A stretch of DNA of 64,000 nucleotides from Iodidimonas nitroreducens (GCF_008579165.1 NZ_BKCN01000014.1); one strand, 5' to 3'. Positions 8,853-19,547 are shown, numbered from the stretch's first letter. The notes: generated by a model from the sequence alone, not told the origin. Numbers and translations: made by a program.

Positions 8853-9904
8853 TGCACGGAACCCAGCCTATCAGCATCACGCCTTTAGAGCCGGGCGATC
8901 ATGATCGCTGGGATGCGTTTGTGATGGCGCATGAAGCGGGAAGCTTTTTTCATCTTTCGGGATGGCAACAGGTGATTTCGCAGGCTTTTGGCCATGAAAC
9001 GCATTATCTGATGGCCCAATCCGGCGGGCAGGTCCGGGCTGTTTTACCCCTTGTTCATATCAAAAGCGCGCTTTTTGGCGATAGCCTTGTTTCCACTGCT
9101 TTTTGTGTTGAAGGCGGCCCTTTATGGAGCGATCCGGGGGCTTTGGCTGCCCTTGATGCGGCGGCGGTGGCTTTGGCCGAAAAATTGGCTGTGGGCCATC
9201 TGGAATATCGGTTGATCACCCCGCTCCATGCCCTTGATGACCGCTGGGAAAGCCAATCCGATCTTTATGTGCGCTTTCGCAAGTCGTTTACGATGGATGC
9301 CGATGAGAATCTGAAAATGATCCCGCGCAAGCAGCGGGCCATGGTGCGCAAGGGCATCAAATGCGGGCTTTCGGGCGTTACGACCGATGATCCCGATGCG
9401 CTTCATGCGGTTTATGCCGAAAGTGTGCGGAATTTGGGCACGCCGGTTTTCTCGAAGCGCTATTTCCGGCTTTTGAAGCAGATTTTCGGAGACCGCTGCG
9501 AATTGCTGTTGATCAAGCAAGGGGATGAAACCATTTCCGGGGTTCTATCATTTCGCTTTCGGAATGAAATTCTTCCCTATTATGGCGGCGGCACGGCCAA
9601 AGCGCGGGACCTGGCCGCCAATGATTTCATGTATTGGGAAACTCTGCGTCGGGCGGTGGAACGGGGTGAAACGGTTTTTGATTTTGGCCGGTCGAAATGC
9701 GGCACGGGATCTTATGATTTCAAAAAACACTGGGGCTTCGAGCCGCAGCCCCTGAGCTATGAATATCGCCTGATCCGGGCCGCTGCCGTGCCTTCAAACA
9801 ATCCCCTCAATCCTAAATATCGGTTAGCGATTGCTTTATGGCAGCGCTTGCCACTATGGGCGGCCAATCGCATCGGGCCTTATCTTTCGCGATCATTGGG
9901 ATGA
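8849..9904 (+). CDS. FemAB-like XrtA/PEP-CTERM-associated protein
   Basis: A 351-residue protein with the FemAB/GNAT-like fold (TIGR03019-like). Such enzymes usually transfer an aminoacyl or acyl group to an amine. Recognisable segments are SFFHLSGWQQVI near the N terminus, MIPRKQRAMVRKG in the middle and the C-terminal FDFGRSKCGTGSYDFKKHWGFEPQ, which is characteristic of the exosortase-associated branch. Its ATG overlaps the deacetylase stop, so the two are coupled. One of three related FemAB/GNAT-like genes in the window (others at 28.9 and 34.0 kb). Acceptor and donor are unknown. Confidence 0.85.
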   Translation: MMHGTQPISITPLEPGDHDRWDAFVMAHEAGSFFHLSGWQQVISQAFGHETHYLMAQSGGQVRAVLPLVHIKSALFGDSLVSTAFCVEGGPLWSDPGALAALDAAAVALAEKLAVGHLEYRLITPLHALDDRWESQSDLYVRFRKSFTMDADENLKMIPRKQRAMVRKGIKCGLSGVTTDDPDALHAVYAESVRNLGTPVFSKRYFRLLKQIFGDRCELLLIKQGDETISGVLSFRFRNEILPYYGGGTAKARDLAANDFMYWETLRRAVERGETVFDFGRSKCGTGSYDFKKHWGFEPQPLSYEYRLIRAAAVPSNNPLNPKYRLAIALWQRLPLWAANRIGPYLSRSLG

Positions 9905-9972
9905 TCGGGGATAGCATGTGAACATGAACAGCGGGACGGGTACAAAAACGAATAAGGGATCAGGGGCCACCC

Positions 9973-11591
9973 ATGGATAAGGTGCGCAATCATCCCCGGC
10001 AGATTGCCGTCCTCATCTGTGGGCTGGCGATCCTTTTGCTTGGCCTTGTCTTTCATCAAACGCTGATGAGCATGGTTTTGATCTGGCTTAATTCCAGCAC
10101 TTATGGCCATGGGCTTTTGATCGCCCCCATATCCCTTTATCTGATCTGGAACAATCGTCACCGGCTGGCAGCCCTGCCGATCAAGGCATCATTTTGGGGG
10201 TTGGTGTGGCTGTTGGGCGCGGCCTTGCTCTGGCTTTTGGGGGATATGGCACAGATCAATCTGATCAGCATTTTGCCCTTGTCGCCTTCATCCCCGGCCT
10301 TGTGCTGGCGATTTTGGGTCTGCCCATGGCTCGGGCCCTGATTTTTCCTTTGGGCTATCTCTTTTTCATGGTGCCCTTCGGCGATTTTGCCATTGCCCCC
10401 TTACAGGATCTGACCGCCCATTATACCGCCATTCTGGTGCGGTGGACCGGTATCCCGATCTATCATGAAAATTGGACATTGGTGATCCCCGGCGGCACCT
10501 TTCTGGTGGCCGAAGCCTGCGCCGGGGTGCGTTTTCTGATCGCCTGTGTGGCTTTGGGGGCTTTGATCGCGGGCACCTTCCTCAAGCGCTGGTGGAAGCG
10601 TGTTGTTTTTCTGACTTTGGCTATCGCGGTTCCCATCATTGCCAATGTGGTGCGGGCCTATGGTATTGTTCTGGTTGCACATTACAGCAATTTTGAACAT
10701 GCCGTGGGCGTTGACCATCTGATTTATGGCTTTGTTTTCCTCAGCTTTGTGATGCTGATCCTCATTCTGGCAGCATGGTGGATGCGCGATGTGGGGCCTG
10801 ATGCTCTTTTTGCTGCCCCTCGCGCCGATAGCGATACGGCTGATCTGAAAAGCTCAGCCCTTTCCCGCCCTGATCTGATGCCTATCGGTGCCGCCGCAAC
10901 TCTGGCGCTGCTGATGGCTTTGGGGGTGCGGTTTTATAGCCACCATGCTTTGCAGATTGCGCCCGCGCCCCTCGTGCAGCTTTATGCCCCGGAGGGATTT
11001 GCCGGGCCGGGTGGCTGGACTTTTCTGGGCAAGGCCGAGGCGGGCGATTGGGTGGGTGATTTTTCCGCTGCTGATGCACAGGAAACCTGGGTTTATGCCA
11101 AGGGTGACACGCGCTTTTCGGTGTTCATGGCTTTTTATGGCGATCAGGGGCCGGAAAAGGAAATCATATCCTATCGCAATGATCTGATCGGCCCCCAGGC
11201 CTTGGATGTGGTGCAGGTGGGGGTGACTAAGCCCGATTTCATGGGGCCAGATCTGCCACCCGCCAATCTTATGCGCCTGTCCGGGCCCGATGGTCAGCGC
11301 CTTGTGTGGTATTGGTATATTCTGCCATCCGATGCCACGGCGAACCGCTCATCCGTTAAATTAAAGGGTTTGTGGGCTAAATTCCGGGGGGCGCGGGCCC
11401 CGGCGATGGTGCTGGCCATTTCGGCCCCCGGGCTTCAACTGGCTGATGAACAAGGCCGTTTGCAGGATTTTCTGCGCAGCACGGGTTTTGATGAAACACT
11501 GCAAAAAGGCGGCTTTGCCCCATGGGTGGCGCGCCATGAGATGATCACAGGAAAGAACGCAGATGTGCGGAATAGCAGGCATATTCGATAG
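9973..11591 (+). CDS. xrtA: Exosortase A fused to EpsI domain (frameshifted)
   Basis: Membrane cysteine transpeptidase that cleaves PEP-CTERM sorting signals and joins the protein to an anchor, with a C-terminal EpsI (DUF3485) periplasmic domain. About eight hydrophobic segments cover the first 280 residues. The catalytic Cys lies in EACAGVRF (codon near 10518), the Arg in NVVRAYG (near 10652) and the His in GVDHLIYGF (near 10711). The EpsI part begins near 10960 (LYAPEGFAGPGGWTFLG). The frame breaks near 10270: the first part ends at 10341, while the real continuation (FALVAFIPGLVLAILG) is in another frame, consistent with one lost base. Overlaps the amidotransferase start by 29 bases. Confidence 0.87.
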
Positions 11592-13503
11592 CCGATCCGA
11601 GCGGCCGATCGATCAAGGGCTTTTAAAGCGGATGAGCGATTCCATCGCCCATCGCGGCCCGGATGATGATGGCTTTTTGTTTCGGCCCGGGGTGGGGCTG
11701 GCCCATCGGCGCTTGTCGATCATCGATCTGGCGGGCGGCCATCAGCCGATGTTCAATGAAGATGGCACTGTGAGCGTGGTTTATAATGGTGAGATTTATA
11801 ATTTTGCCGCGCTGACCCGTGAATTGCAATCTCTTGGCCATCATTTCCAAACCCGCAGCGATACCGAAGTGATCGTTCACGCCTGGGAAGAATGGGGCGC
11901 AGATTGTGTGACGCGCTTTCGCGGGATGTTTGCCTTTGCCATTCATGATGCCAATCAAAACAGCCTGTTTCTGGCGCGCGACAGATTGGGCATCAAGCCG
12001 CTTTATTATGCCCAAACCGATGATGGCACGCTGGTTTTTGCCTCTGAGTTGAAAGCGCTTTTGCATTATCCTCGTTTGGGGCGCGATCTGGATGCGGTGG
12101 CCGTGGAAAATTTCTTCGCCTTTGGCTATGTGCCCGATCCGCGCTCGATCTATCAATCGGTGAAAAAGCTGGCACCCGGCCATCATCTTTATCAGCAGCG
12201 GGGACGCTCGGCGGCCCATCCGCAGCAATATTGGGATATGACCTTCGCCGAGGATGAAAACACGGCCTTTGCCGATCAGGCCGAAGCCTTGCGCGAAAAG
12301 CTGGAAGAAGCGGTGCGGATCAGGATGATCGCCGAAGTGCCCTTGGGTGCCTTTTTATCGGGCGGGGTGGATTCCAGCGCGGTGGTGGCGATGATGGCCA
12401 AAAGCCAGGCAAGCCCGGTCAATACCTGCTCCATTTCCTTTGGCGATAAGGATTATGACGAATCCATCTATGCCCGCAAGGTGGCGGAACGCTACGGCAC
12501 GGCGCATCATGAGCGCAGGGTTGATCCCGAAGATTTCGGCCTGCTTTCGATCCTGCCACGGATTTATGACGAGCCTTTTGCCGATAGTTCGGCGCTGCCC
12601 ACCTATCGGGTATGCGAAGAAGCGCGCAAGCATGTGACCGTTGCCTTGTCGGGAGATGGCGGTGATGAAGTCTTTGCCGGCTATCGGCGCTATCGCTGGC
12701 ATCATTATGAAGAACGGGTGCGGGGGCTTTTGCCGCCGGGAATTCGCCAGCCATTTTTTGGGCTCACAGGTTCGCTTTATCCAAAAATGGATTGGGCACC
12801 GAAGCCCTTGCGCGCCAAATCCACATTGCAGGCATTGGCCCGCAGTTCGGCCGAGGGCTATTTTCACAGCATTTCGATCCTGCCCGATGCCCTGCGCGAA
12901 GAGCTTTATAGCGATGGGTTCAAACGCGATCTGCAGGGCTATCGATCTTTGGACCTGATCCAATATCATATGGATCGGGCGCCCACCGATCATCATCTGT
13001 CGAAAGCTCAATATGTGGATATGAAAACCTATCTGCCGGGCGATATTTTAACCAAGGTTGATCGGGCGAGCATGGCCCATTCTCTTGAAGTTCGGGTGCC
13101 CTTGCTTGATCACCCCTTTGTGGAATGGTCGGGCACTGTGGGGGCGAGTCGCAAATTGCACGGGCGGGAAGGGAAATATCTGTTCAAAAAATCATTGGAG
13201 CCGTTGTTATCCAATGACATTCTCTATCGGTCGAAAATGGGCTTTGCCGTCCCCCTTGCGCGATGGTTTCGCGGGCCGCTGAAAAGCGCTGTGGAAAAAG
13301 CCATTCTGCATGGTGCTTTGGCCGATAGCGGCTTTTTCAAGCACAGCGCGCTGGCCCGGATCGTTGATCAACATATGAGCGGAATGCGCGATCATAGCCA
13401 GGCCCTGTGGGCGCTGATGATGTTTTCCGGCTTTTTGGAACAGGTGCACGAGATGCCGCAAGGAGATGATCCGCATCGGGAATTAGCCGGGCTTTCAATT
13501 TAG
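11563..13503 (+). CDS. Amidotransferase 1, exosortase A system-associated (AsnB-like)
   Basis: A 646-residue glutamine-dependent asparagine-synthetase-type amidotransferase (TIGR03108-like). It begins MCGIAGIF with the nucleophile Cys2 of the glutaminase domain, has RDRLGIKPLYY, and the ATP-pyrophosphatase loop SGGVDSS at 266-272, so both half-reactions look intact. The C-terminal TYLPGDILTKVDRASMAHSL segment is typical. In exosortase loci such enzymes are thought to amidate an acidic sugar or similar acid rather than to make free asparagine; that is inference. Overlaps the end of the exosortase gene, consistent with one operon. Confidence 0.9.
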   Translation: MCGIAGIFDSRSERPIDQGLLKRMSDSIAHRGPDDDGFLFRPGVGLAHRRLSIIDLAGGHQPMFNEDGTVSVVYNGEIYNFAALTRELQSLGHHFQTRSDTEVIVHAWEEWGADCVTRFRGMFAFAIHDANQNSLFLARDRLGIKPLYYAQTDDGTLVFASELKALLHYPRLGRDLDAVAVENFFAFGYVPDPRSIYQSVKKLAPGHHLYQQRGRSAAHPQQYWDMTFAEDENTAFADQAEALREKLEEAVRIRMIAEVPLGAFLSGGVDSSAVVAMMAKSQASPVNTCSISFGDKDYDESIYARKVAERYGTAHHERRVDPEDFGLLSILPRIYDEPFADSSALPTYRVCEEARKHVTVALSGDGGDEVFAGYRRYRWHHYEERVRGLLPPGIRQPFFGLTGSLYPKMDWAPKPLRAKSTLQALARSSAEGYFHSISILPDALREELYSDGFKRDLQGYRSLDLIQYHMDRAPTDHHLSKAQYVDMKTYLPGDILTKVDRASMAHSLEVRVPLLDHPFVEWSGTVGASRKLHGREGKYLFKKSLEPLLSNDILYRSKMGFAVPLARWFRGPLKSAVEKAILHGALADSGFFKHSALARIVDQHMSGMRDHSQALWALMMFSGFLEQVHEMPQGDDPHRELAGLSI

Positions 13504-13626
13504 TTGAGATATTCGTGATTGAATGAACATGAAATCTCATTTTGATCGGTATTTTTATGTTAAATGAAATTTAAAAATAAACAGATATAGATGCACATTC
13601 AGAATGAATAATTGTTCGGGGGAACG
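13504..13626 (+). promoter_or_regulatory. AT-rich leader with palindromic element before sugar transferase
   Basis: A 123-bp AT-rich gap in an otherwise closely packed operon. It contains the palindrome CATTC-A-GAATG (13596-13606) within CACATTCAGAA (13594-13604), which differs at one base from CACATTCTGAA upstream of the export gene. A strong ribosome site (CGGGGGAACG) precedes ATG 13627. An internal promoter is likely but no clear -35/-10 was assigned. Confidence 0.4.
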
Positions 13627-15000
13627 ATGTCTGTCACAAATAGTAATAAACCATTAATTTTTATGGCACTTCTAGAGTGCCTGATCATTTATGGATGCTT
13701 TTTGGCGAGCGTTTTCATTCATGATAATAATTTATTTTCTAATGATATTATAAGAATAAGTGTTGGAATTATAAGTATCTGTATCATAATTGGTACGGTT
13801 ATGTTTTCTGTTGGATTATATAACTGGAAAATATCAACCGGTTATTCCGATATCGCTGTTAGAATAATCTCTTCATTTGTTATTGGTTATCTGACCTATG
13901 TTACTTTTGTTTATGTGATCAGCTATATCCGGCTGCCGCCAACCGTTATTTTGTTCGGGATGTTCTTTTCCCTCGTTGGTATTTTGATCCTTCGCCTCAT
14001 TTTTGTTCGGCTTACCAAATGGTCCAATCTGAAAAGCCGGGTTCTGGTTCTGGGCACCGGCAAGCAGGCGGCGCGGATCGTGCAATTAGAGCAGCTTGGC
14101 CATGCCAGCCGTTTTGTGACCACGGGCTTCGTTAATCTGGAATCCGTGAAGCCACGGGTGGATCAAAATCGCATTATTGATATGCCCGATGATCTGGCGG
14201 ATTATGCCCTGAAACAGGATGTGGATGAAGTGGTGGTGGCGCTGGAAGAGCGCCGTGGCCAAGTGCCTCTGGCCCCCCTGATCAATACCCGCCTGCGGGG
14301 CGTGAGTGTGACCGATTATCAAACTTTTTGCGAACGGGTGCAGGGCCGGATCGATCTCGATGCCCTGCGGCCAAGCTGGTTTTTTCAATCCGATGGCTTT
14401 CGCCGCAGCGGCTTTCACCGGCTGATCAAACGGACGGTCGATATTGTGCTCAGCCTTGTTTTGTTGATCTTCACGATGCCGCTTTTGCTTTTGACCATGA
14501 TTTTGATCCGCCTTGAAAGCCCGGGCGGAGCCTTTTATGTGCAAGAGCGCGTGGGTCTGGGCGGTAAGCCGTTTACTTTGGTCAAATTCCGCTCCATGCG
14601 CAATGATGCGGAAAAAAATGGCGAAGCGCAATGGGCACAAAAAGGCGATGCCCGGGTCACCCGGATCGGGGCCCTGATCCGCAAAAGCCGGATCGATGAA
14701 ATCCCGCAGGTGATCAATGTTTTGAAAGGCGATATGAGCTTTGTGGGACCGCGCCCCGAACGTCCGGTTTTTGTTGATCTTCTGGCGGCGGAAATTCCCT
14801 TTTATCAGGAACGCCACAGCGTACGCCCGGGGATCACCGGTTGGGCGCAGCTCAATTATCCTTATGGTGCCTCGGCCGAGGATGCCCGGCAAAAGCTGCA
14901 ATATGATCTTTATTACATCAAATATTTCAGCATCATCTTCGATCTTTCCATTGTTTTGCAAACCTTCCGCGTGGTGATCTGGTCTGATGGCGCGCGCTAA
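13627..15000 (+). CDS. Priming sugar-phosphate transferase (WbaP/WcaJ type, XrtA-associated)
   Basis: Polyprenyl-phosphate sugar-1-phosphate transferase, 457 residues, starting repeat-unit assembly on undecaprenyl phosphate (TIGR03013-like). About four N-terminal membrane helices (to residue 130) are followed by a Rossmann-like middle part (KSRVLVLGTGKQAARI) and a reentrant helix, then the catalytic C-terminal domain with ERVGLGGKPFTLVKFRSM, INVLKGDMSFVGPRPERP and VRPGITGWAQLNYPYG. ATG 13627 follows a strong ribosome site. The first 110 codons are much more AT-rich than the rest. The 3' end overlaps the next gene by 14 bases. Confidence 0.9.
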   Translation: MSVTNSNKPLIFMALLECLIIYGCFLASVFIHDNNLFSNDIIRISVGIISICIIIGTVMFSVGLYNWKISTGYSDIAVRIISSFVIGYLTYVTFVYVISYIRLPPTVILFGMFFSLVGILILRLIFVRLTKWSNLKSRVLVLGTGKQAARIVQLEQLGHASRFVTTGFVNLESVKPRVDQNRIIDMPDDLADYALKQDVDEVVVALEERRGQVPLAPLINTRLRGVSVTDYQTFCERVQGRIDLDALRPSWFFQSDGFRRSGFHRLIKRTVDIVLSLVLLIFTMPLLLLTMILIRLESPGGAFYVQERVGLGGKPFTLVKFRSMRNDAEKNGEAQWAQKGDARVTRIGALIRKSRIDEIPQVINVLKGDMSFVGPRPERPVFVDLLAAEIPFYQERHSVRPGITGWAQLNYPYGASAEDARQKLQYDLYYIKYFSIIFDLSIVLQTFRVVIWSDGAR

Positions 15001-16159
15001 GCCCAAAAGCGTGTCGCGCATGGGTGGCACGTCAAAAATCCTGCATATTTTCCCTACATTTGCCCCCGGCGGGGTGCAATTGCGGATTATCAGGCTGATC
15101 GAACGATTGGAGGCTGGCCGCTATCAGCATCAGATATTGGCGCTGGATCAGAATTATCGTGCCGCCGCTCATGCCCCCAATCTCCCTGATCTCGATTTTT
15201 ATGAGCAGGATCAAAGCCCCTTAAAGGATGTAACATTATCGGGGCTTTCCGGCCTGATGCAGCGCCGCCGGGCTTTGGCAAAGGTTGGCCCCGATCTTTT
15301 ATGCACCTATAATTGGGGGGCGATGGATTGGGCAATGGCGGCCCGTTTTGGCCCCTTGCCGCATCTGCATTTTGAAAGCGGCTTTGGCCCGGATGAGGCC
15401 ATCAAGCCTTTGCGGCGGCGCTCTTTGTTTCGGCAATTTGCCCTGGCTCGGATCAAGGCGCTTGTGGTGCCATCACAAACTTTGGTTGAGATAGCCAACC
15501 GCCATCATTGGGTGGCCCCCAAAAAAATTCGCCATATCCCCAATGCGGTTGATTGCCAATGGTACCAGCCCGGCGAAAAGCCTGAAAGGGTGGCGGATGA
15601 CAATCTGGAATTGCTGACCATCGCACCCCTGCGCGCAGAAAAACGGCTGGATCGGCTGATCGATCATTTTGCCCCCCTTGTCCATATCAATCCCCGGGTC
15701 CGCCTGACGATTTTGGGGGAAGGGCCGTGCCGCCCGGCTTTGGAAGCCCAAATTGCGGAACTGGGTGTGGGCCATCGGATCGCGCTTCATGGCCATGTCA
15801 CCGATATTCGCCCGGCCCTCAATCGCGCCGATCTGTTTTTGATGACCTCGATCACCGAACAAATGCCCAATGCGCTTTTGCAGGCCATGGCGGCGGGGCT
15901 GCCGGTTCTGGCTTTTGCGGCGGGGGATATCGCCGCCATTCTGCCGCCCAAGGCACGCTTTTTGGTTTTTGCCCAAAATGATGATGCGGGCTTTGGTAAA
16001 GCCTTGCTTGATCTGGCCCAAAATCCATCCCTGCGTCATGATCTGGGCGCAGAGAACCGGCGCCGGGTGGTGGCGCATTATGATCTGGATATCATGGTCG
16101 CGGCCTATGATGCCCTTTATCAACAGGCCTTGGCGCTTCAGGCTTTGGATGTCTCATGA
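14987..16159 (+). CDS. Glycosyltransferase family 4
   Basis: A 390-residue GT-B retaining glycosyltransferase, probably adding a sugar to the lipid-linked repeat unit in the cytoplasm. The N-terminal HIFPTFAPGGVQLRI glycine loop, the central LTIAPLRAEKRLDRLI and LTILGEGPCRPALE segments, and the C-terminal EQMPNALLQAMAAGLPVLA (position of the E-x7-E motif) fit the family. It resembles the exosortase-associated sugar transferase group (TIGR03088-like). The start overlaps the sugar transferase; an internal ATG at 15020 is an alternative. It overlaps the following glycosyltransferase by four bases (ATGA). Confidence 0.85.
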   Translation: MARAKPKSVSRMGGTSKILHIFPTFAPGGVQLRIIRLIERLEAGRYQHQILALDQNYRAAAHAPNLPDLDFYEQDQSPLKDVTLSGLSGLMQRRRALAKVGPDLLCTYNWGAMDWAMAARFGPLPHLHFESGFGPDEAIKPLRRRSLFRQFALARIKALVVPSQTLVEIANRHHWVAPKKIRHIPNAVDCQWYQPGEKPERVADDNLELLTIAPLRAEKRLDRLIDHFAPLVHINPRVRLTILGEGPCRPALEAQIAELGVGHRIALHGHVTDIRPALNRADLFLMTSITEQMPNALLQAMAAGLPVLAFAAGDIAAILPPKARFLVFAQNDDAGFGKALLDLAQNPSLRHDLGAENRRRVVAHYDLDIMVAAYDALYQQALALQALDVS

Positions 16160-17344
16160 AACTTCTTGTTTTCTCAACATTATTTCCCAATCCCCAGCAG
16201 CCCCATCACGGGATTTTTGTGGAAAACCGCCTGCGTCATCTGCGCGAAGACAGCGGCTATGAAGCCCATGTGCTGGCCCCTGTGCCATGGTTTCCGAGTG
16301 CCTCGCCGCATTTTGGCACTTATGCCGATTATGCCAAAATCCCTAGGCATGATGAGCGCCATGGCTGATGATCAACCATCCGCGTTATCTGGTGATCCCC
16401 AAAATCGGCATGTTGGTCACCCCTTTCAGTCTTTATCTGGCGGCCCGCCCGGTGGTGGCACGGCTTTTGGCCGAAGGGCATCGCTTTGATCTGATGGATG
16501 CGCATTATTTTTATCCCGATGGGGTGGCCGCCGCCCTTCTGGCGCGGGAATTTGATCTGCCTTTCACCATCACCGGGAGGGGCACCGATCTCAATCTGAT
16601 CCCGCGTCATGCTTTGCCACGCCGATTGATCCGCTTTGCCGCCAATAAAGCCGATGGGCTGATCACGGTTTGTGCTGCCTTGGCCGATGATCTGGCCGCT
16701 ATCGGTGTGCCGCGCGATCGGGTGACGGTGCTGCGCAATGGGGTCGATCTCAAAGCCTTTCAAAGGGATGAGGCCGGGGCCCTGGCCCTGCGCCAAAAGC
16801 TGGGCATCAAAGATGGGCCGGTGCTTTTATCGGTGGGGCATTTGATCGAACGCAAAGCCCATGATCTGGTGATCGGGGCGCTGGCGGCATTGGGGCGCGG
16901 GCATCTGATCATTGCCGGAAAGGGGCCACAGGAAAAATATCTGAAGGATCTGGCGCAATCCTTGGGGCTTGCGGATCGGGTACATTTTCTGGGTCTGGTG
17001 CCGCATCATGATTTATCGTCCGTTTATAGCGCGGCTGATCTTTTCATTCTGGCATCGAGCGGGAAGGCTGGCCCAATGTTTTGCTGGAAAGCATGGCCTG
17101 CGGAACGCCGGTGGTGGCCACCGCAGTCAATGGCTCGCCCGAAGTGGTGACAAAGCCGGTTGCTGGGCGCATCGTTGCCGAACGCAGCGGCCAGGCCCTT
17201 GCTGCAGCGGCTGAAGATATATTGAACGATCCGCCATCGCCTGAGGCCGTGCGCGCCTATGCGGAAGATTTTTCATGGCAGGCCACGAGCCTCGGGCAGA
17301 TGGCGCTGTTCAATTCGATCCTGGAAGCCAGGAAAAACTCATAA
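16156..17344 (+). CDS. Glycosyltransferase family 4 (frameshifted twice)
   Basis: GT-B glycosyltransferase of about 396 residues once repaired. The first part (FSTLFPNPQQPHHGIFVENR) stops at 16368. The middle part begins LMINHPRYLVIPKIG in another frame and has the acceptor/donor segments FDLMDAHYFYPDG and GRGTDLNLIP. The last part resumes in a third frame from about 17060 with LLESMACGTPVVATAVNGSPE, the nucleotide-sugar binding region. A lost G at about 16363 (CATGG(G)CTG) and a lost C at about 17060 (AGC(C)GGGAA) restore one frame. Its stop overlaps the convergent beta-barrel gene by six bases. Confidence 0.82.
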
Positions 17345-19377
17345 TCTGAGCCGCGCCGAGAGGGTGACGGTGTTTTCCGTGAAATCCTGAATGCCAAGGG
17401 ATGAATCGCGGGTGGAAAAACCATAGCTGAGCGAGATGAGCAGGCGTTCAAAGCCGGTATAATCAAGGCCTGCAGTGGCCCGATAATCACGATCTTCGCG
17501 CGGCAGCGTGCCCCCCAAAAGGGCTGCGGAAAAATCCCGCTCGGTGAAGCTGCCCGATGCCCGCGCGGTGAAATGGCGGCTCAAGGGCTGTGATAGATTG
17601 ATCCGGGCGATCAGACTTTCCTCATTCGTCGTGCCGGTATTGAGATTGATTTCATTGCGCTGCCAGCTTCCGGTCAGCACAAAAAACAGGTTGGCAAGCT
17701 GGCCGCTAAGATTGAGGCTGGCGGTTTCATTTTTCGTTGAATTATTGCGCAGGGAAAAGGGCAGGTCGGGGGGCAGGGTGGGATCGACCGCCCCCGGGGT
17801 GCCGGGCAGATTATCAAGCAGGCGTTCCTGATCGATCCGTACATTTTCATTGAAACTGGCGGTGAATTGCAGGTCCTGGCCGATCATCTTAAGGAAAGTG
17901 GCATTGAAGGCGGTATTGCCGTCCCGCTGGCCAGCGGTAAATTCAAAAGACGTGCGATCACTGGGTTGCCAGCGAAAGCCCGCCATATAAAGGGGATCAT
18001 CGATTTCGCGATCAAATGTCTGGCCGGTGAATTTTTGATAGCCGCCCCGGGCGATCAGGCGAAAGCTCGATGTCAGATCATAGGTGAGTTCGGCAATGGC
18101 ATTGGTGCGTTCCCGGTTTTCCCGTTCGCTTTGATCAAAATGCGCAAAACTGCCGGTGAGCGACCAATTGAGCTTTGAACCATTAACAGGAGAGCGGAGG
18201 ATCAGGCTGCCCGTGTTTTCCCATGTATCGGTGCCCTGCTGGCCATTGAAAAAGATGGGATTGAGAGGATCGATTTCGGCTTCGCTGATCAGAACAAGAC
18301 CGCTTTCATAGCGCAGTTCCATCGTGGCGAGATCGCCAAGACGATGCCTGAGATACGGCTGATCTGATAGGTTTGAACCACCTGCGTATTGGCGATATTG
18401 GTGATCGATGAAGATTGTCCGCGACGGGTATCCACAAGTTGACGCGAGATCGAGACGGCGCTATCGAGAAAAAACAGGCGTTCTATCAATTCGGTATTGA
18501 GCGAACCTTGCACTTCGGGGGCAACGGAAAAGCTGTCATCATCATTTGTGCGATGCTGCAGGCGTATTTCGGCATCGAGCAGCGCCTGCAATCGGGCGGT
18601 ATCATAATCGATCCGAATGGCGGGGAACAGTTCGCTGACCGCACTGTCGCGTTTCAGATCGCCCGATTGCAGATTGATATTATCGCTATAGCTTTGGGCG
18701 GCGCCAACCGACATCTCGATCGTTCGGCTGCCCGCAAAAAAGCTTTCCGGCACATAAATGACATCACCGGGCTGCAAAAGCGTATCAGCTCCCAAAGCAC
18801 GCCCCGATTGAATATCGCCAAGGCGCAGACGAATTTTTTGCGTACGGCCATTTTCCGTGCGGATGATTCTGGCGCGATTGGCCGCCGCCGTTTCCGGAAG
18901 GCCGCCGATTTCTGTCAGTACCCCAAGGCTTGTGAGCCCTTGGCGATAAGGCAAAGTGCGCGGGGCGGGGAAGGCATCGCCGATGAGGCGGATGCGGTCT
19001 TGATAGGTGCTCCCCGCCGCAATCACCATCACCGTGGCCCGGGGTGTGGTCATCAAATCCGAAAGGGCCTGTTCCAGCTTTCGGGCGATCTGATCGGTGC
19101 TAAGGCCAGTGACCACAAGATCACCCAAAAGCGGCAGGGCAATCCGGCCATCGGGGCGCACGCGATACTCTCCGCTCAGATCGTCCTCGCCATTGATGGT
19201 GATCTGCAGGCGATCTTCGGGGCCGATTTTATAGATATAATCCGCTGCCGCATTGCCCGAACCCACAATATCGGGGGCTGTAGTCTGGATAATCCTGGCC
19301 AAGGCGGGGCTTTGGGCGAAGGCCGGATGATGGCTCATCAGCATCGCTAGGGTCAGCGTCCCGGTCAAAAGCCGCAT
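17339..19377 (-). CDS. Polysaccharide export protein fused to outer-membrane beta-barrel (frameshifted)
   Basis: A protein of about 679 residues combining two parts. The N-terminal third has a signal peptide (MRLLTGTLTLAMLMSHHPAFA), the OPX motif YKIGPEDRLQITINGEDDL, VRPDGRIALPLLGDL and an SLBB region ending LLQPGDVIYVPESFF. From about residue 225 it becomes a beta-strand-rich domain with alternating aromatic/polar strands and a C terminus ENTVTLSARLRL, like PEP-CTERM-associated outer-membrane barrels (TIGR03016-like). The frame breaks near 18357; one lost C on the coding strand (ATCAGCC(C)GTAT) restores YQISPYLRHRLGDLATMEL. Start ATG 19377 has a GGAAA ribosome site. Probably forms the outer-membrane exit for the polymer. 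Confidence 0.78.
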
Positions 19378-19547
19378 GGGGTTTCCAATTTTGCGATGGC
19401 CCCGCTTTAACGCTGGCCCTTTGGCACTATGCTGTGATGGTCTGCCCGTGCTGAAATAATGAGCCATATAAAGATCGTTCCCCCCTTGCCCTTGATTCCA
19501 CTGTTCCCTTAAGGTGAATTTTAACCTGATTCAACGCGCGGTCAAAC

